Shown here: in pieces, positions 1 through 7,751 of the stretch
Position numbering within the stretch: the first letter of the stretch is position 1
Layout of the letters: every line of letters starts with the position of its first letter
Assembly: GCF_900197855.1 (NCBI RefSeq)
Contig: NZ_FZMQ01000015.1
Span: 128,649-192,648 of the forward strand
DNA length: 64,000 nt
Source of the DNA: Helicobacter cynogastricus
GTDB lineage: Bacteria; Campylobacterota; Campylobacteria; Campylobacterales; Helicobacteraceae
Reading direction: 5' to 3'
Position numbers and translations under genes: made by a program
Notes under the pieces: generated by a model
The model's database searches: none
The model's input: only the letters and a program-made list of their open reading frames with translations
Told to the model about the DNA's origin: nothing

Positions 1-2
1 TC

Positions 3-584
3 GTGCAGGGCATTCCCGGGCATGTCGCCTATCCTAAAACCTGTCTTAACCCTATTAATCTTATTGCCGATAAGCTTAATCTCATCGCGGATGCGCATTT
101 GGATAAGGCTAGTGCCTATTTTGAGCCTTCTAGGCTGGTGATCACCTCCTTAAAGAGCGTGTCAGAAGCTAGCAACATGACCCCTCAAACCCTAGAAATC
201 TGCTTTAATGTGCGCCATTCCCCCCAAGTTGCCCTAGAGGATGTGGCCCATTTTTTAGATGTGGTTTTAGAGAAAGTCCCCTGCAATATCGCTCTCAAAC
301 AAAATTCTCTCCCCTTTTTAAGCGCGCAAGATAGCCCCTTAGTGGCGCATATTCAAAGCGCGATCGCCCAAATTTTAAAGCGCACCCCTTGCTTAAACAC
401 GCAGGGAGGCACGAGCGATGCGCGTTTTTTTGCCGCTTGCGGGGTGGAGGTGGTGGAATTTGGCTTGCTCAATAGCCATATCCATTCCCTAGATGAATGC
501 GTCTGCTTGCAGGATTTGCAACAATTACAAGGGGTCTTTGTGGCGTTATTACAACTCATCATTAAGGAAGCCTATGGCAAATAA
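3..584 (+). CDS. dapE: Succinyl-diaminopimelate desuccinylase, C-terminal part (start lies before the window)
   Basis: This is the C-terminal ~193 residues of the M20-family zinc peptidase that removes succinate from N-succinyl-LL-diaminopimelate in the lysine/peptidoglycan-precursor pathway. The first visible residues, GIPGHVAYP, match the conserved DapE motif, and NSHIHSLDE near the end matches the segment carrying the last metal-binding histidine. The frame is open to the left edge, so the first visible GTG is not the true start. It overlaps the next gene by 11 bp, which suggests translational coupling. dapD of the same pathway lies far away at 57.5 kb. Confidence 0.93.
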   Translation: MQGIPGHVAYPKTCLNPINLIADKLNLIADAHLDKASAYFEPSRLVITSLKSVSEASNMTPQTLEICFNVRHSPQVALEDVAHFLDVVLEKVPCNIALKQNSLPFLSAQDSPLVAHIQSAIAQILKRTPCLNTQGGTSDARFFAACGVEVVEFGLLNSHIHSLDECVCLQDLQQLQGVFVALLQLIIKEAYGK

Positions 585-921
585 ACATGTAGTTTTTAGT
601 TCAGATAAAATTGGAGAGGGAGATTTGGGTGCGCAAGTTCTAGTGGGCTTTTTGAAGAGTCTAGCAGAAGTGCCTACAGACTTGCTCCCCAAACAAGTGA
701 TTTTTTTAAATCGAGGAGTGCTCTTGAGCACACACAACCCCCACCTAGAAAACCCCCAAGCCTTGCAGGCTTTAGAAAATTTGCAAAAACTAGGGGTAGA
801 AATTCTTTCTTGTCAAACTTGCGTAGAACATTTTGAGGGCAGAATCGCGCTGGGGCGTCTTACCAACGCCCGTGAGGCACTACAATCTCTATTGGGCAGT
901 CAAGATACGCTGATCTTTTGA
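574..921 (+). CDS. YedF/DsrE-like sulfur-relay family protein
   Basis: A 115-residue soluble protein. The N-terminal VVFSSDKIGEGD, the central IFLNRGVLL and the late cysteine pair around LSCQTC resemble the C-terminal DsrE/F-like domain of YedF-type proteins, which are associated with sulfur or selenium handling. The N-terminal TusA-like domain of full YedF is absent. The ATG at 574 is chosen over the upstream in-frame ATG at 493 because it starts at the family's first strand and overlaps the dapE stop. The biochemical role is not established and the family call rests on motif memory only. Confidence 0.7.
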   Translation: MANKHVVFSSDKIGEGDLGAQVLVGFLKSLAEVPTDLLPKQVIFLNRGVLLSTHNPHLENPQALQALENLQKLGVEILSCQTCVEHFEGRIALGRLTNAREALQSLLGSQDTLIF

Positions 922-922
922 G

Positions 923-1603
923 CTATTGATCTGAATCGCTCTTAGGGTAGCAGAAGCGATACCCCCTACGGCGCACGGTTTCCACCGTGGAAATCCCTAA
1001 AGGTTTGTCCATTTTTTGGCGAATCTGATTGATCGCCACTTCGATCACATTGGGCGTTACCAGTTCTGGTTCTTCCCAAATCGCATCTAGCAACTGCTCT
1101 TTAGAGACGATTTGATCACGATGACGGGCTAGGTGGGTGAGTACTTCAAAGGGTTTGCCCTTCACCTCAATTTCTTTACCCTTGTAGATGATCTTCTCTT
1201 CATCAGGGTTGATGACTAAGTCCTCAATCTCTATGATGCTAGAGCCCCAAAAGCGCAAACGCGCCTCAATCCTAGCGGCCAGCACGCCAAAATCAAAGGG
1301 CTTGACAATAAAGTCATCCACGCCCTCTTTAAAGGCTTTAATCTCTTGCTCACTAGAAGCCTTATTGGTAAGCATAATACTCACAATGGTAGGATGTTTA
1401 GATTTAGCATAGGGGATGAGATTTAACCCACTCCCATCACTGAGCTCTAGACCGACTAAGATGAGATCGTAGTTGCGGATACTGATATAGTACTCCCCAT
1501 CCTCCAAATTCTCAGCCGTGTCTACCTGGAAACCTTTTTCGCCCAAATAAACACTGATTTGTTTGCTCAAGTGAGCATCGTGTTCCACTAATAAAATGCG
1601 CAT
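923..1603 (-). CDS. hsrA: Orphan OmpR-type response regulator HsrA (HP1043-like)
   Basis: A 226-residue essential-type orphan regulator. The receiver domain spans residues ~1-120 and the winged-helix DNA-binding domain ~125-226. The C-terminal half (for example IRQKMDKPLG and TVETVRRRGYRF) is essentially that of H. pylori HsrA. The receiver is atypical. Where DLxLLDL would carry the phospho-acceptor aspartate, the sequence reads DLILVGLEL, so residue 51 is glycine, and the acidic pocket is E7-H8-D9. HsrA homologues act without phosphorylation, controlling growth, respiration and redox genes. The ATG at 1603 is preceded by AAGGA with 5-nt spacing; the in-frame GTG three bases upstream is not needed. 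No kinase gene is adjacent. Confidence 0.95.
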   Translation of the reverse strand: MRILLVEHDAHLSKQISVYLGEKGFQVDTAENLEDGEYYISIRNYDLILVGLELSDGSGLNLIPYAKSKHPTIVSIMLTNKASSEQEIKAFKEGVDDFIVKPFDFGVLAARIEARLRFWGSSIIEIEDLVINPDEEKIIYKGKEIEVKGKPFEVLTHLARHRDQIVSKEQLLDAIWEEPELVTPNVIEVAINQIRQKMDKPLGISTVETVRRRGYRFCYPKSDSDQ

Positions 1604-1631
1604 CACAATCCTTTGTCGTCAAACTTAAAGA

Positions 1632-1640
1632 ATTATAACA
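1632..1640 (-). promoter_or_regulatory. Extended -10 promoter for hsrA
   Basis: The minus strand reads TGTTATAAT about 30 bp upstream of the hsrA ATG. This is a perfect extended -10 for the housekeeping sigma-80 of Helicobacter, which needs no strong -35. The surrounding DNA is A/T-rich. Confidence 0.65.
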
Positions 1641-1738
1641 TATTTTGCACAATCAGATTTCGATGTACAACAGCTTAAATAACATATAGAAACACGGGAA
1701 TTGGCTAAAATACATGATCGATTCGCAGGAGTTTTTAA

Positions 1739-2949
1739 ATGCATTACTGGACACAGGAGAGTGTCCAATTAGCTGACCAGCTAGACTATTTGGATCGACT
1801 TTTTAAAATTTACCCCATTTCGTCCAATACGAGGCACTCGCTAGTTCCCCGTGTGCTTGAGGAAATTAGCTATGCTTATGCTAACTTGAATCCGAGCAGT
1901 TATTGCAAATTTTATTGCAACAAGAAATTTTTCCTCTCAAAAATTCTTGTGCCATTTATTTAAAGCGGGACCTCTCAGCACTTGGTCGTAACCTTAAAAT
2001 GATCGCGAGGTGATGGCAAAACTCTTAAGAGAATATCAAAATCAAATCGGTTTAATCTACATCGATCCACCCTATAACACATGTCAAAACTTTACTTACT
2101 CTGAAGAACGCACCGCCACTATCAGTAAAAGTGTCCATGATCATTTAGTCTATTGCAATCATTTATCCCTAGAAGGTTATTTAGAATTTATGCATGAAAG
2201 ACTTTTCTTAATCTGGCAACTACTAAGTTCACAAGGCTCCTTATATGTACACACAGATATAAAAACTGGACCTTATTTGCGCCTGCTTTGGATAAAGACT
2301 TTGGCAGAGATAATTTTTTAAATGAGATAAGTCGAGTCAAATCTAACCTCAAAAATTTCAAGTGTAAAGCTTATGGTAATGTGAAATACATCATCTACTT
2401 TTACGCTAAAAAGAGAGGATGCAATATTTTTAACCACATTAAAGAGCCTATAAAAACATTACCTGCAAGATTTAATAAGGTGGACACGCAAGACAGACAT
2501 TATACTACCATTCCCTGCTATGCCCCTGGAGAAACAAAAAATGGGGCTACGGGGAATTATGGCGAGGCAAACTCCCTCCAAAAGGGTAGCATTGGCGCGT
2601 CTCCCAAATGTATTAGAGGAGTTAGATCGGCAAGGACTTATTGAATGGTCAAAAAATAACAATCCGCGCATTAAAAAATACGCTCAAGACTATCAAGGCA
2701 ATAAAATCCAAAATATTTGGTCTTATTTCAAAGATTCCCAACGGCCTATCTATCCCACGCAAAAAATACAGACATGCTAGATATGATTGTGTGGCAATAT
2801 TCTTTAAAAGTTCCATTGTCATGGACTGCTTTTGTGGTTCAGACGGTTTTCTACAGGCAGGCTTAACTAATGGTCGCCAAGTAATTGGTATCGATGCCTC
2901 AAAGGTGGCAATTAAGTTAGCTCTAAATACTATTGATGAATCTTACTAA
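1739..2949 (+). pseudogene. Frameshifted site-specific N6-adenine DNA methyltransferase
   Basis: Consecutive fragments in all three frames together make one beta-class adenine methyltransferase. The N-terminus runs from ATG 1739 (AGGAG upstream). After a frame change near 1895 comes a segment rich in FPLKNSCAIYLKRD-type sequence, then a TGA near 2008. The catalytic DPPYNT follows near 2070, and after further shifts come the target-recognition region, the motif RPIYPTQK near 2740, and the SAM-binding FxGxG-like DCFCGSDGF near 2825 (GSG altered to GSD). At least five frameshifts and one stop are needed to explain it, so it is inactive. The order DPPY before FxGxG is typical of Mod/type II beta methyltransferases. 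No restriction subunit is adjacent. Confidence 0.88.
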
Positions 2950-2957
2950 AAACACGC

Positions 2958-4685
2958 CTACCAACGATAGCCTAAGGAGGCAGAAAAAATACGCAGTTGG
3001 CCAATATCATTAGATTGGTAATAACTTCTGCGGTTACTCTTAAAGGTAAAAGTCCCTCCCCAACCAATATCAAACCCTCTAAAATTATATTTTGCTCCAA
3101 AGGCGATCGTGTAGCCATTAGAGTCGGGAATACCGATGGCATCCTGAGGGCTAGGGGCTTGATCGTAACTCAATGCGCCCATTAGGCGTAAGTTTCTGCC
3201 CATGTAAGTTGTGCCAATTCTAAAAGTGTTGGTATCCCTCCAACCTGCTCCCATGTTCATCACACTATTAAAATCCGCGAGCCCTACCATCTTTTTAAGC
3301 GTAGAGGAGCTCAAAAACTGCACGGTGCCTCCGATGCCTTGATAGCTGGCATTAGCAAAGTCTGGAGTTACTAAGAATTTATTTCCTTGAGACCAAAAGG
3401 TGCGTTCATACACACCCTCTACGCGTAAATGGTGTTTGAAAAACTCATGGGCATAGGCGATATTAATCACTTGGGGCAAAGAAACATTAATATTCAAACT
3501 ACCCTTAGTGAGCACATTGCCTAGGCTAGGCCCTAGCTTGGTTAAAGCAGTCAAGCTACCCTTCATGTTAAAAGTCGCGCTACTATTATAAACTATGGAA
3601 AACATGCCGCTATTAAAAACGCGCATGCTTGCAGCAATCTTATAACCCCCGCTCCACGCGCTCCCGTTACTCTGTTGTACTACCTGAGAAGTGCCATAGA
3701 GATCAGAGATGGCCTCTTGCAACCCACTATTTTTCATCACCATTTTAAGTTGGTTATAGAAAACCTGACATTGTGGCGAGTTTTGATCCATGTCAGCCTT
3801 GCAGTTAGCAGCTGCGGTGTCGCCAATGCTGGCAAGTTGTGCGCGCATGCTTGAGGGCACTTGTTGGCTAAAAACACTATTGGGCAAACCCAAAATTTGA
3901 TCTCCAGTAAGCACAGAAGCTCCGTGCAAAGGGACATAAACGGTGTTATTAAAACTCCCTGTTGCATACAATCCTCGCGCGCTCACTCCTACAGAAAAGC
4001 GGTTATTCAGTGTGTAGCTCATGCTAGGGGCAAGCTCCACCATCATAATAAATACATTTCGCAAAAACTCTCCGCCCAAGCCATTCCATTTCATGCCCAG
4101 TCCAGAGGGAGCGGTAAAACTTCCTCCAAAAGTGAAGCCATTGTGCGTACGGGTCTTATAAAAAAACTTAGGGAGCACAAAATTAGTTGTGCCTGTCCAA
4201 CCACGCACCACCTGATTGTTTGGAAAAGAGGCCACCGTGGTAACTTTTTGGTTGGTAAGATTTTGCAGATTTTGGACAAGATTCATCACCGTCTTTAATC
4301 CACCAGTAATTAGAGTTTTGCCTATGTCTGAGGCCAAGCTTCCCAAACCCAAAGCTTGGACAATGGCAAGCATATTTTCTTTGGATTTGTCAATTTTGAG
4401 GCTTGTGATGGAATAGAGACCTTGATTGGTACTAGGTACCATAAATTGAAAAGCGGGGATATTGATAACCGTGCTAGTAACTTCAAACTCGCTTTGATTC
4501 TCACCCCAATCGTTGTTAAAACCCATATTAGCAGGGTTATAGTAGCTCGCATCTGCCCCACGCGCCCCAGCAATATAAGCAGAACCTAGAGCGGTGCCAT
4601 TTAAACTTTGTTCAGAAACTTTAAATCCATTAGCTCCTACAGCTATAGGCAGACAAGCGTAAAAAAATTTGAGCCAAAGACGCAT
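2958..4685 (-). CDS. ompP1: FadL/OmpP1/TodX-family outer-membrane transport protein
   Basis: A 575-residue outer-membrane beta-barrel with a signal peptide (MRLWLKFFYACLPIAVGANG). The mature N-terminus shows family hallmarks: ALGSAYIAGA followed by SYYNPANMGF, containing the NPA motif of FadL proteins that take up hydrophobic substrates. The C-terminus is SASLGYRW, an aromatic-terminated strand fit for BAM recognition. It begins 3 bp after the stop of the upstream lipoprotein gene, so the two are in one operon. The substrate cannot be predicted. It resembles the H. pylori protein annotated as OmpP1. Confidence 0.9.
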   Translation of the reverse strand: MRLWLKFFYACLPIAVGANGFKVSEQSLNGTALGSAYIAGARGADASYYNPANMGFNNDWGENQSEFEVTSTVINIPAFQFMVPSTNQGLYSITSLKIDKSKENMLAIVQALGLGSLASDIGKTLITGGLKTVMNLVQNLQNLTNQKVTTVASFPNNQVVRGWTGTTNFVLPKFFYKTRTHNGFTFGGSFTAPSGLGMKWNGLGGEFLRNVFIMMVELAPSMSYTLNNRFSVGVSARGLYATGSFNNTVYVPLHGASVLTGDQILGLPNSVFSQQVPSSMRAQLASIGDTAAANCKADMDQNSPQCQVFYNQLKMVMKNSGLQEAISDLYGTSQVVQQSNGSAWSGGYKIAASMRVFNSGMFSIVYNSSATFNMKGSLTALTKLGPSLGNVLTKGSLNINVSLPQVINIAYAHEFFKHHLRVEGVYERTFWSQGNKFLVTPDFANASYQGIGGTVQFLSSSTLKKMVGLADFNSVMNMGAGWRDTNTFRIGTTYMGRNLRLMGALSYDQAPSPQDAIGIPDSNGYTIAFGAKYNFRGFDIGWGGTFTFKSNRRSYYQSNDIGQLRIFSASLGYRW

Positions 4686-4688
4686 CGT

Positions 4689-5294
4689 TCAAGGGTGGTA
4701 TTGCTCGATCACCACCGCAATATTTGCACTCATATTTTGAAACAAAATTTTACCCGGTTTGCGTTCGTAATAAATTACCTGCCCATTTTGCACAAAGCGT
4801 TGAATAAGATCTCCATTGGGCTCAATGCGCTTGCCAACCCCTTTAAAAATATCGCGCCCTAAGACAATATCATCAAAAAGGTTAGCGTAACTTACACTAC
4901 CAAACATATCTTTAGCGGCTGTCCATTTAGGGCTACAAGTACCAGAAAAACAAAGATAAGCTTTTTTAATAGTGATAGTGCCTATCTTCTTACTCAATTT
5001 ATATAAGGTAAGCTGGACATTGCCTTCTAGGTCATGCCCAATGGTCCCATAATCATAAAAGCGGAAAACGGGAGTATAAATGTAAATGAGCTTGAATTGC
5101 TCTAAGGCCTTTTTACGCGCTTCTGCTTCTTGAGCTTTGCGTTGTTGCTCTTGTTCTTGCTTAGAAAGTTTTTTAGGTTTAGAAACCTTTTCGTGCTTAG
5201 AAACCTTTTTAGGCTTGGGTGCTTTATGTCCACAAGCAACAAAAAAGAGCCCCAAAATTAGGGCTATGAAGAAAGTTTTAGAAAAAATAGCCAT
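4689..5294 (-). CDS. Putative outer-membrane lipoprotein of unknown function
   Basis: A 201-residue protein with a lipoprotein signal (hydrophobic stretch ending in FFVACG, cysteine at ~residue 21). A Lys-rich segment with repeated KVSKHEK/KLSKQEQ-like units follows (residues ~25-60), then a globular part with two cysteines in LCFSGTC (~residues 113-119). It sits between a FlgP-like lipoprotein and the FadL-type porin, in the same direction with 33-bp and 3-bp gaps. A flagellar or envelope role is possible from context but not shown by the sequence. Confidence 0.75.
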   Translation of the reverse strand: MAIFSKTFFIALILGLFFVACGHKAPKPKKVSKHEKVSKPKKLSKQEQEQQRKAQEAEARKKALEQFKLIYIYTPVFRFYDYGTIGHDLEGNVQLTLYKLSKKIGTITIKKAYLCFSGTCSPKWTAAKDMFGSVSYANLFDDIVLGRDIFKGVGKRIEPNGDLIQRFVQNGQVIYYERKPGKILFQNMSANIAVVIEQYHP

Positions 5295-5327
5295 ACCCTA
5301 GCGTTGCGCAAAAACACTTATAGCGAT

Positions 5328-6014
5328 CTAGCCCCGCCCTGCATTGAACACGCTATACCAAATGCGGCCATCTAATTTAAGCTCCATGCTTACCTGACAT
5401 AAACCATCTTTATAGATCGTTTCTGTGATTTCCGCATTGCGAATCAAGGCATTTACTTTGGTTTTAATCACAGAGTTTTGCAAAATCATGTCCTTCACCG
5501 TGTCAGTGGCGTTCACTCTGATTCCATACATTTTCTCGCCCAACTGGCGGTAGCCATCCACAATAGCCGCGCGTTTAGCTAAGGCCAGAGCTTGGGAGGG
5601 TGAGATAGTGGACTCGGGTGCAACCCCCATGCCTACTGCGCTCAACTCAATGACATTGGTAGGAGTGAGAATAGGAGTATTGGGCACCATTGCTGGAGTA
5701 GCCGCACTATTAGAGATTCCACTCTGCGCTGAGTTATCAAAGCGGGGTTCTGGGGTGGGTGTAGCAGGGGCAGGTGCCACAGGAGCAGAATTGGTCATCC
5801 CCCTAGGTGAAAAACCTTGTGGCATAGGAGGGCGACTGGTGCTATTAAAAGTGGTAGGAGGGTAAATAGGGGCCTGCAAACCTGTAGCAGAGGGAGGAAT
5901 AAGTTGCGCCGTTCCCGCTCGCTTAAATCCGCACCCAGCTATCACAAACACTAGGCTCATACATAGCAGGGGGGCAAAACGCCAAGTCTGACCCACACGC
6001 ACCTTTTGCTTCAT
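5328..6014 (-). CDS. flgP: LPP20-domain lipoprotein, FlgP-like
   Basis: A 228-residue lipoprotein: the signal ends in VIAGCG, with the lipidated cysteine near residue 28. A Pro/Ala/Thr-rich linker follows (~residues 35-120), then a conserved C-terminal domain. That domain contains LSAVGMGVAP, AIVDGYRQLGEKMYGIRV, TVKDMILQNSVIKTKV and IRNAEITETIYKDG. This pattern matches FlgP of Campylobacter and Helicobacter, an outer-membrane lipoprotein of the basal disk around the flagellar motor in C. jejuni. It is first in an operon with an unknown lipoprotein and a FadL-type porin. The long low-complexity linker is not part of the core FlgP fold. The flgP symbol is an inference from the domain. Confidence 0.72.
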   Translation of the reverse strand: MKQKVRVGQTWRFAPLLCMSLVFVIAGCGFKRAGTAQLIPPSATGLQAPIYPPTTFNSTSRPPMPQGFSPRGMTNSAPVAPAPATPTPEPRFDNSAQSGISNSAATPAMVPNTPILTPTNVIELSAVGMGVAPESTISPSQALALAKRAAIVDGYRQLGEKMYGIRVNATDTVKDMILQNSVIKTKVNALIRNAEITETIYKDGLCQVSMELKLDGRIWYSVFNAGRG

Positions 6015-6046
6015 CTCTCACCTTTATTTAAATGATTTGATCTTCT

Positions 6047-6055
6047 ATTATAACA
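6047..6055 (-). promoter_or_regulatory. Extended -10 promoter of the FlgP-like/OmpP1 operon
   Basis: The minus strand reads TGTTATAAT 33 bp upstream of the ATG at 6014. AAAGGTGAG just before the ATG provides a strong ribosome-binding site. Confidence 0.6.
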
Positions 6056-6106
6056 TAAAAACATCATGAAAACTTGATTGACCATGATTTGGATCGCGTG
6101 TAGGGC

Positions 6107-7456
6107 CTATTTTTTGGCCAAATTTTTTAACACCCATGTGCTGTAAGTTCCCCAAAAAATATACAGCAATGTGAAAACTCCTAGTAGTCCCTGATACCAC
6201 AGCAAAGGAAGTACGGATAAAAAATCTACACTCCCCTTAGTAAATCCAAGTAGAATGAGCATTTGCGCCCCATAGGGAATCAGCCCTTGAAAGATACAAG
6301 AAAAAATGTCCAAGATCACCGCGCTCTCACGCCGGTCTACACTAAATTTTACGCTAATTCTCTTGGTGATCTCGCCTACAATCACAATGGCCACCGTGTT
6401 GTTTGCTACAGCTAAATCTACCACACTCACCAAACCTGCAATCCCAATTTTCGCGCTTTTAGGCCCCACGATGAGTTTTTCAATCTTGGAGATAACCCAT
6501 GCTACCCCCCCCTCACGCGTTACCATAAAAGCAATCCCTCCGGTCAATAAGGAGAGCAAAAAAATCTCCTGCATACCCGAAAAGCCGTTATAAATTTCCT
6601 TGCCAAAACCTAACAGCGTGAAATGACCATAATACAGCCCAATCGCTCCAGAGAGTAAAATCCCCACAAAGAGGACCAAAAACACATTTAATCCTAACAA
6701 AGCCAAGAGCAATACAAATAGGTAGGGCAAAGTTTTAACAAACTGAAAATCATGGGCATGTAGTGGCACGACACTTTCTGGTCGCCCATAGATCAAGAGC
6801 AACACAATTGTAATCACACTTGCGGGCAAGGCAATGTAGAGGTTGATTTTAAACTTATCTTTCATGGCTACATCTTGGGTGCGTGTGCTAGCAATCGTGG
6901 TGTCCGAGATAATAGAAAGATTATCTCCAAACATTGCCCCCCCCATCACGGCAGCCAGAGCTAGTGCCATAGAAAGCCCGCTTTGTTCAGCCAAACCTAC
7001 GGCAATGGGCCCTAGAGCAACAATTGCGCCCACGCTTGTACCAATCGCTGTGGAAATGAAAGAAGCGATCACAAACAAGCCTGCCGCTAGATATTCCTCA
7101 GGAATGTAGGTCAACCCTAAATTCACCGTGGAATCCACTCCTCCCATACTTTTGCTCACAACCGCAAAGGCTCCGGCTAAAAGATAGATTACGCACATGG
7201 TCATGATATTTTTATCCCCACAACCAGCCAAAAAATCATCAAACTTTTGATTGAGATCGCTTTTAAAAAGTAAAAATGCGCTAGCCACTCCCACGCTAGC
7301 AGCCACTGGCCCGGGGAGTTGGTAAAAACCCATTTTTACCCCGACTAACTCTAAGTAAATCCCCGTGCCTAAATAAACAATGATAAAAACAAAGAAAGGA
7401 ACAAGCCCTAATGCGCTAGGCTGGGCGTGGTAAGTCTCCTGCTTAAACTTCTGCAT
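6107..7456 (-). CDS. NhaC-type Na+/H+ antiporter family membrane protein
   Basis: A 449-residue polytopic inner-membrane protein with about 11-12 hydrophobic segments. The features GTSVGAIVALGPIAVGLAEQ and MGGAMFGDNLSIISDTTIA are characteristic of the NhaC/ArsB-type ion transporter superfamily; the DNLS and SDTT polar residues lie in a transmembrane region. Members exchange Na+ for H+, and some transport amino acids or organic acids, so the substrate is uncertain. H. pylori has a close equivalent (HP0946, from memory). The ATG at 7456 has AAAGGA with 5-nt spacing, directly after a hairpin in an unusually long, structured leader. Confidence 0.85.
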   Translation of the reverse strand: MQKFKQETYHAQPSALGLVPFFVFIIVYLGTGIYLELVGVKMGFYQLPGPVAASVGVASAFLLFKSDLNQKFDDFLAGCGDKNIMTMCVIYLLAGAFAVVSKSMGGVDSTVNLGLTYIPEEYLAAGLFVIASFISTAIGTSVGAIVALGPIAVGLAEQSGLSMALALAAVMGGAMFGDNLSIISDTTIASTRTQDVAMKDKFKINLYIALPASVITIVLLLIYGRPESVVPLHAHDFQFVKTLPYLFVLLLALLGLNVFLVLFVGILLSGAIGLYYGHFTLLGFGKEIYNGFSGMQEIFLLSLLTGGIAFMVTREGGVAWVISKIEKLIVGPKSAKIGIAGLVSVVDLAVANNTVAIVIVGEITKRISVKFSVDRRESAVILDIFSCIFQGLIPYGAQMLILLGFTKGSVDFLSVLPLLWYQGLLGVFTLLYIFWGTYSTWVLKNLAKK

Positions 7457-7569
7457 GTGTGTCCTTTGTGTGCGGAATGGGTATGAGAAAAAAGGCTACC
7501 CACACACATCAGATCGCTAAGATGTAGGGAAAAACGCCTAGCTCTCTGTGTCGCAACAAAAGACCCCAT
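7408..7569 (-). CDS. Possible upstream reading frame / leader peptide overlapping the NhaC start
   Basis: On the minus strand an ATG at 7569, preceded by AAGGG with 6-nt spacing, opens a 53-codon frame. The frame runs through both leader hairpins and ends at a TAG inside the antiporter gene, 49 bp past its start. The product is Arg/Ser/His/Leu-rich, beginning MGSFVATQRARRFS. I know no protein family for it. The good ribosome-binding site and the overlap with mutually exclusive hairpins make a regulatory leader peptide plausible. Chance cannot be excluded for an ORF this short. Confidence 0.35.
   Translation of the reverse strand: MGSFVATQRARRFSLHLSDLMCVGSLFSHTHSAHKGHTCRSLSRRLTTPSLAH
7462..7530 (-). 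promoter_or_regulatory. Structured leader of the NhaC gene with two alternative hairpins
   Basis: On the minus strand, hairpin 1 pairs CCC-TACATC (7529-7521) with GATGTG...GGG (7510-7499), with a 3-nt bulge. Hairpin 2 pairs GTGTG/GGGTA (7507-7497) with TACCC/CACAC (7483-7468). They share 7507-7499, so only one can form at a time. Hairpin 2 ends immediately before the Shine-Dalgarno AAAGGA (7467-7462). This geometry suits attenuation or translational control. It matches no riboswitch consensus that I recognise. Confidence 0.45.
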
Positions 7570-7603
7570 GAAAAACCCTTTTTAAATCTCAAACTCTGAC
7601 TTA

Positions 7604-7650
7604 ATACTAGCAAGCGCATTTTTAAAAAGTCAAGGTTTTGCATTATAGCA
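7604..7650 (-). promoter_or_regulatory. Tandem promoter candidates of the NhaC gene
   Basis: The minus strand has TGCTATAAT at 7650-7642, a perfect extended -10. Just downstream is TTGACT (7633-7628), 18 nt, then TAGTAT (7609-7604) preceded by TGC. Either would give a 140-180 nt leader. No gene occupies 7570-7751; apart from these elements I see nothing else there. Confidence 0.55.
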
Positions 7651-7751
7651 CAAAACTATATGAAGAAAACAATAGTGTACATTGCCAAAAAGCAGATGAG
7701 AGAAAAGACATCGCCATTAGCTGGCGATTTTAGTGGATACCTAAGAAAATC

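Noticed and set aside
1739-2949. Active type III restriction-modification locus
   Set aside because: The methyltransferase is shattered by several frameshifts and no Res subunit is adjacent.
7462-7530. SAM, TPP or other known riboswitch in the NhaC leader
   Set aside because: None of the consensus cores of the riboswitch classes I know could be placed; only the alternative hairpins are supported.
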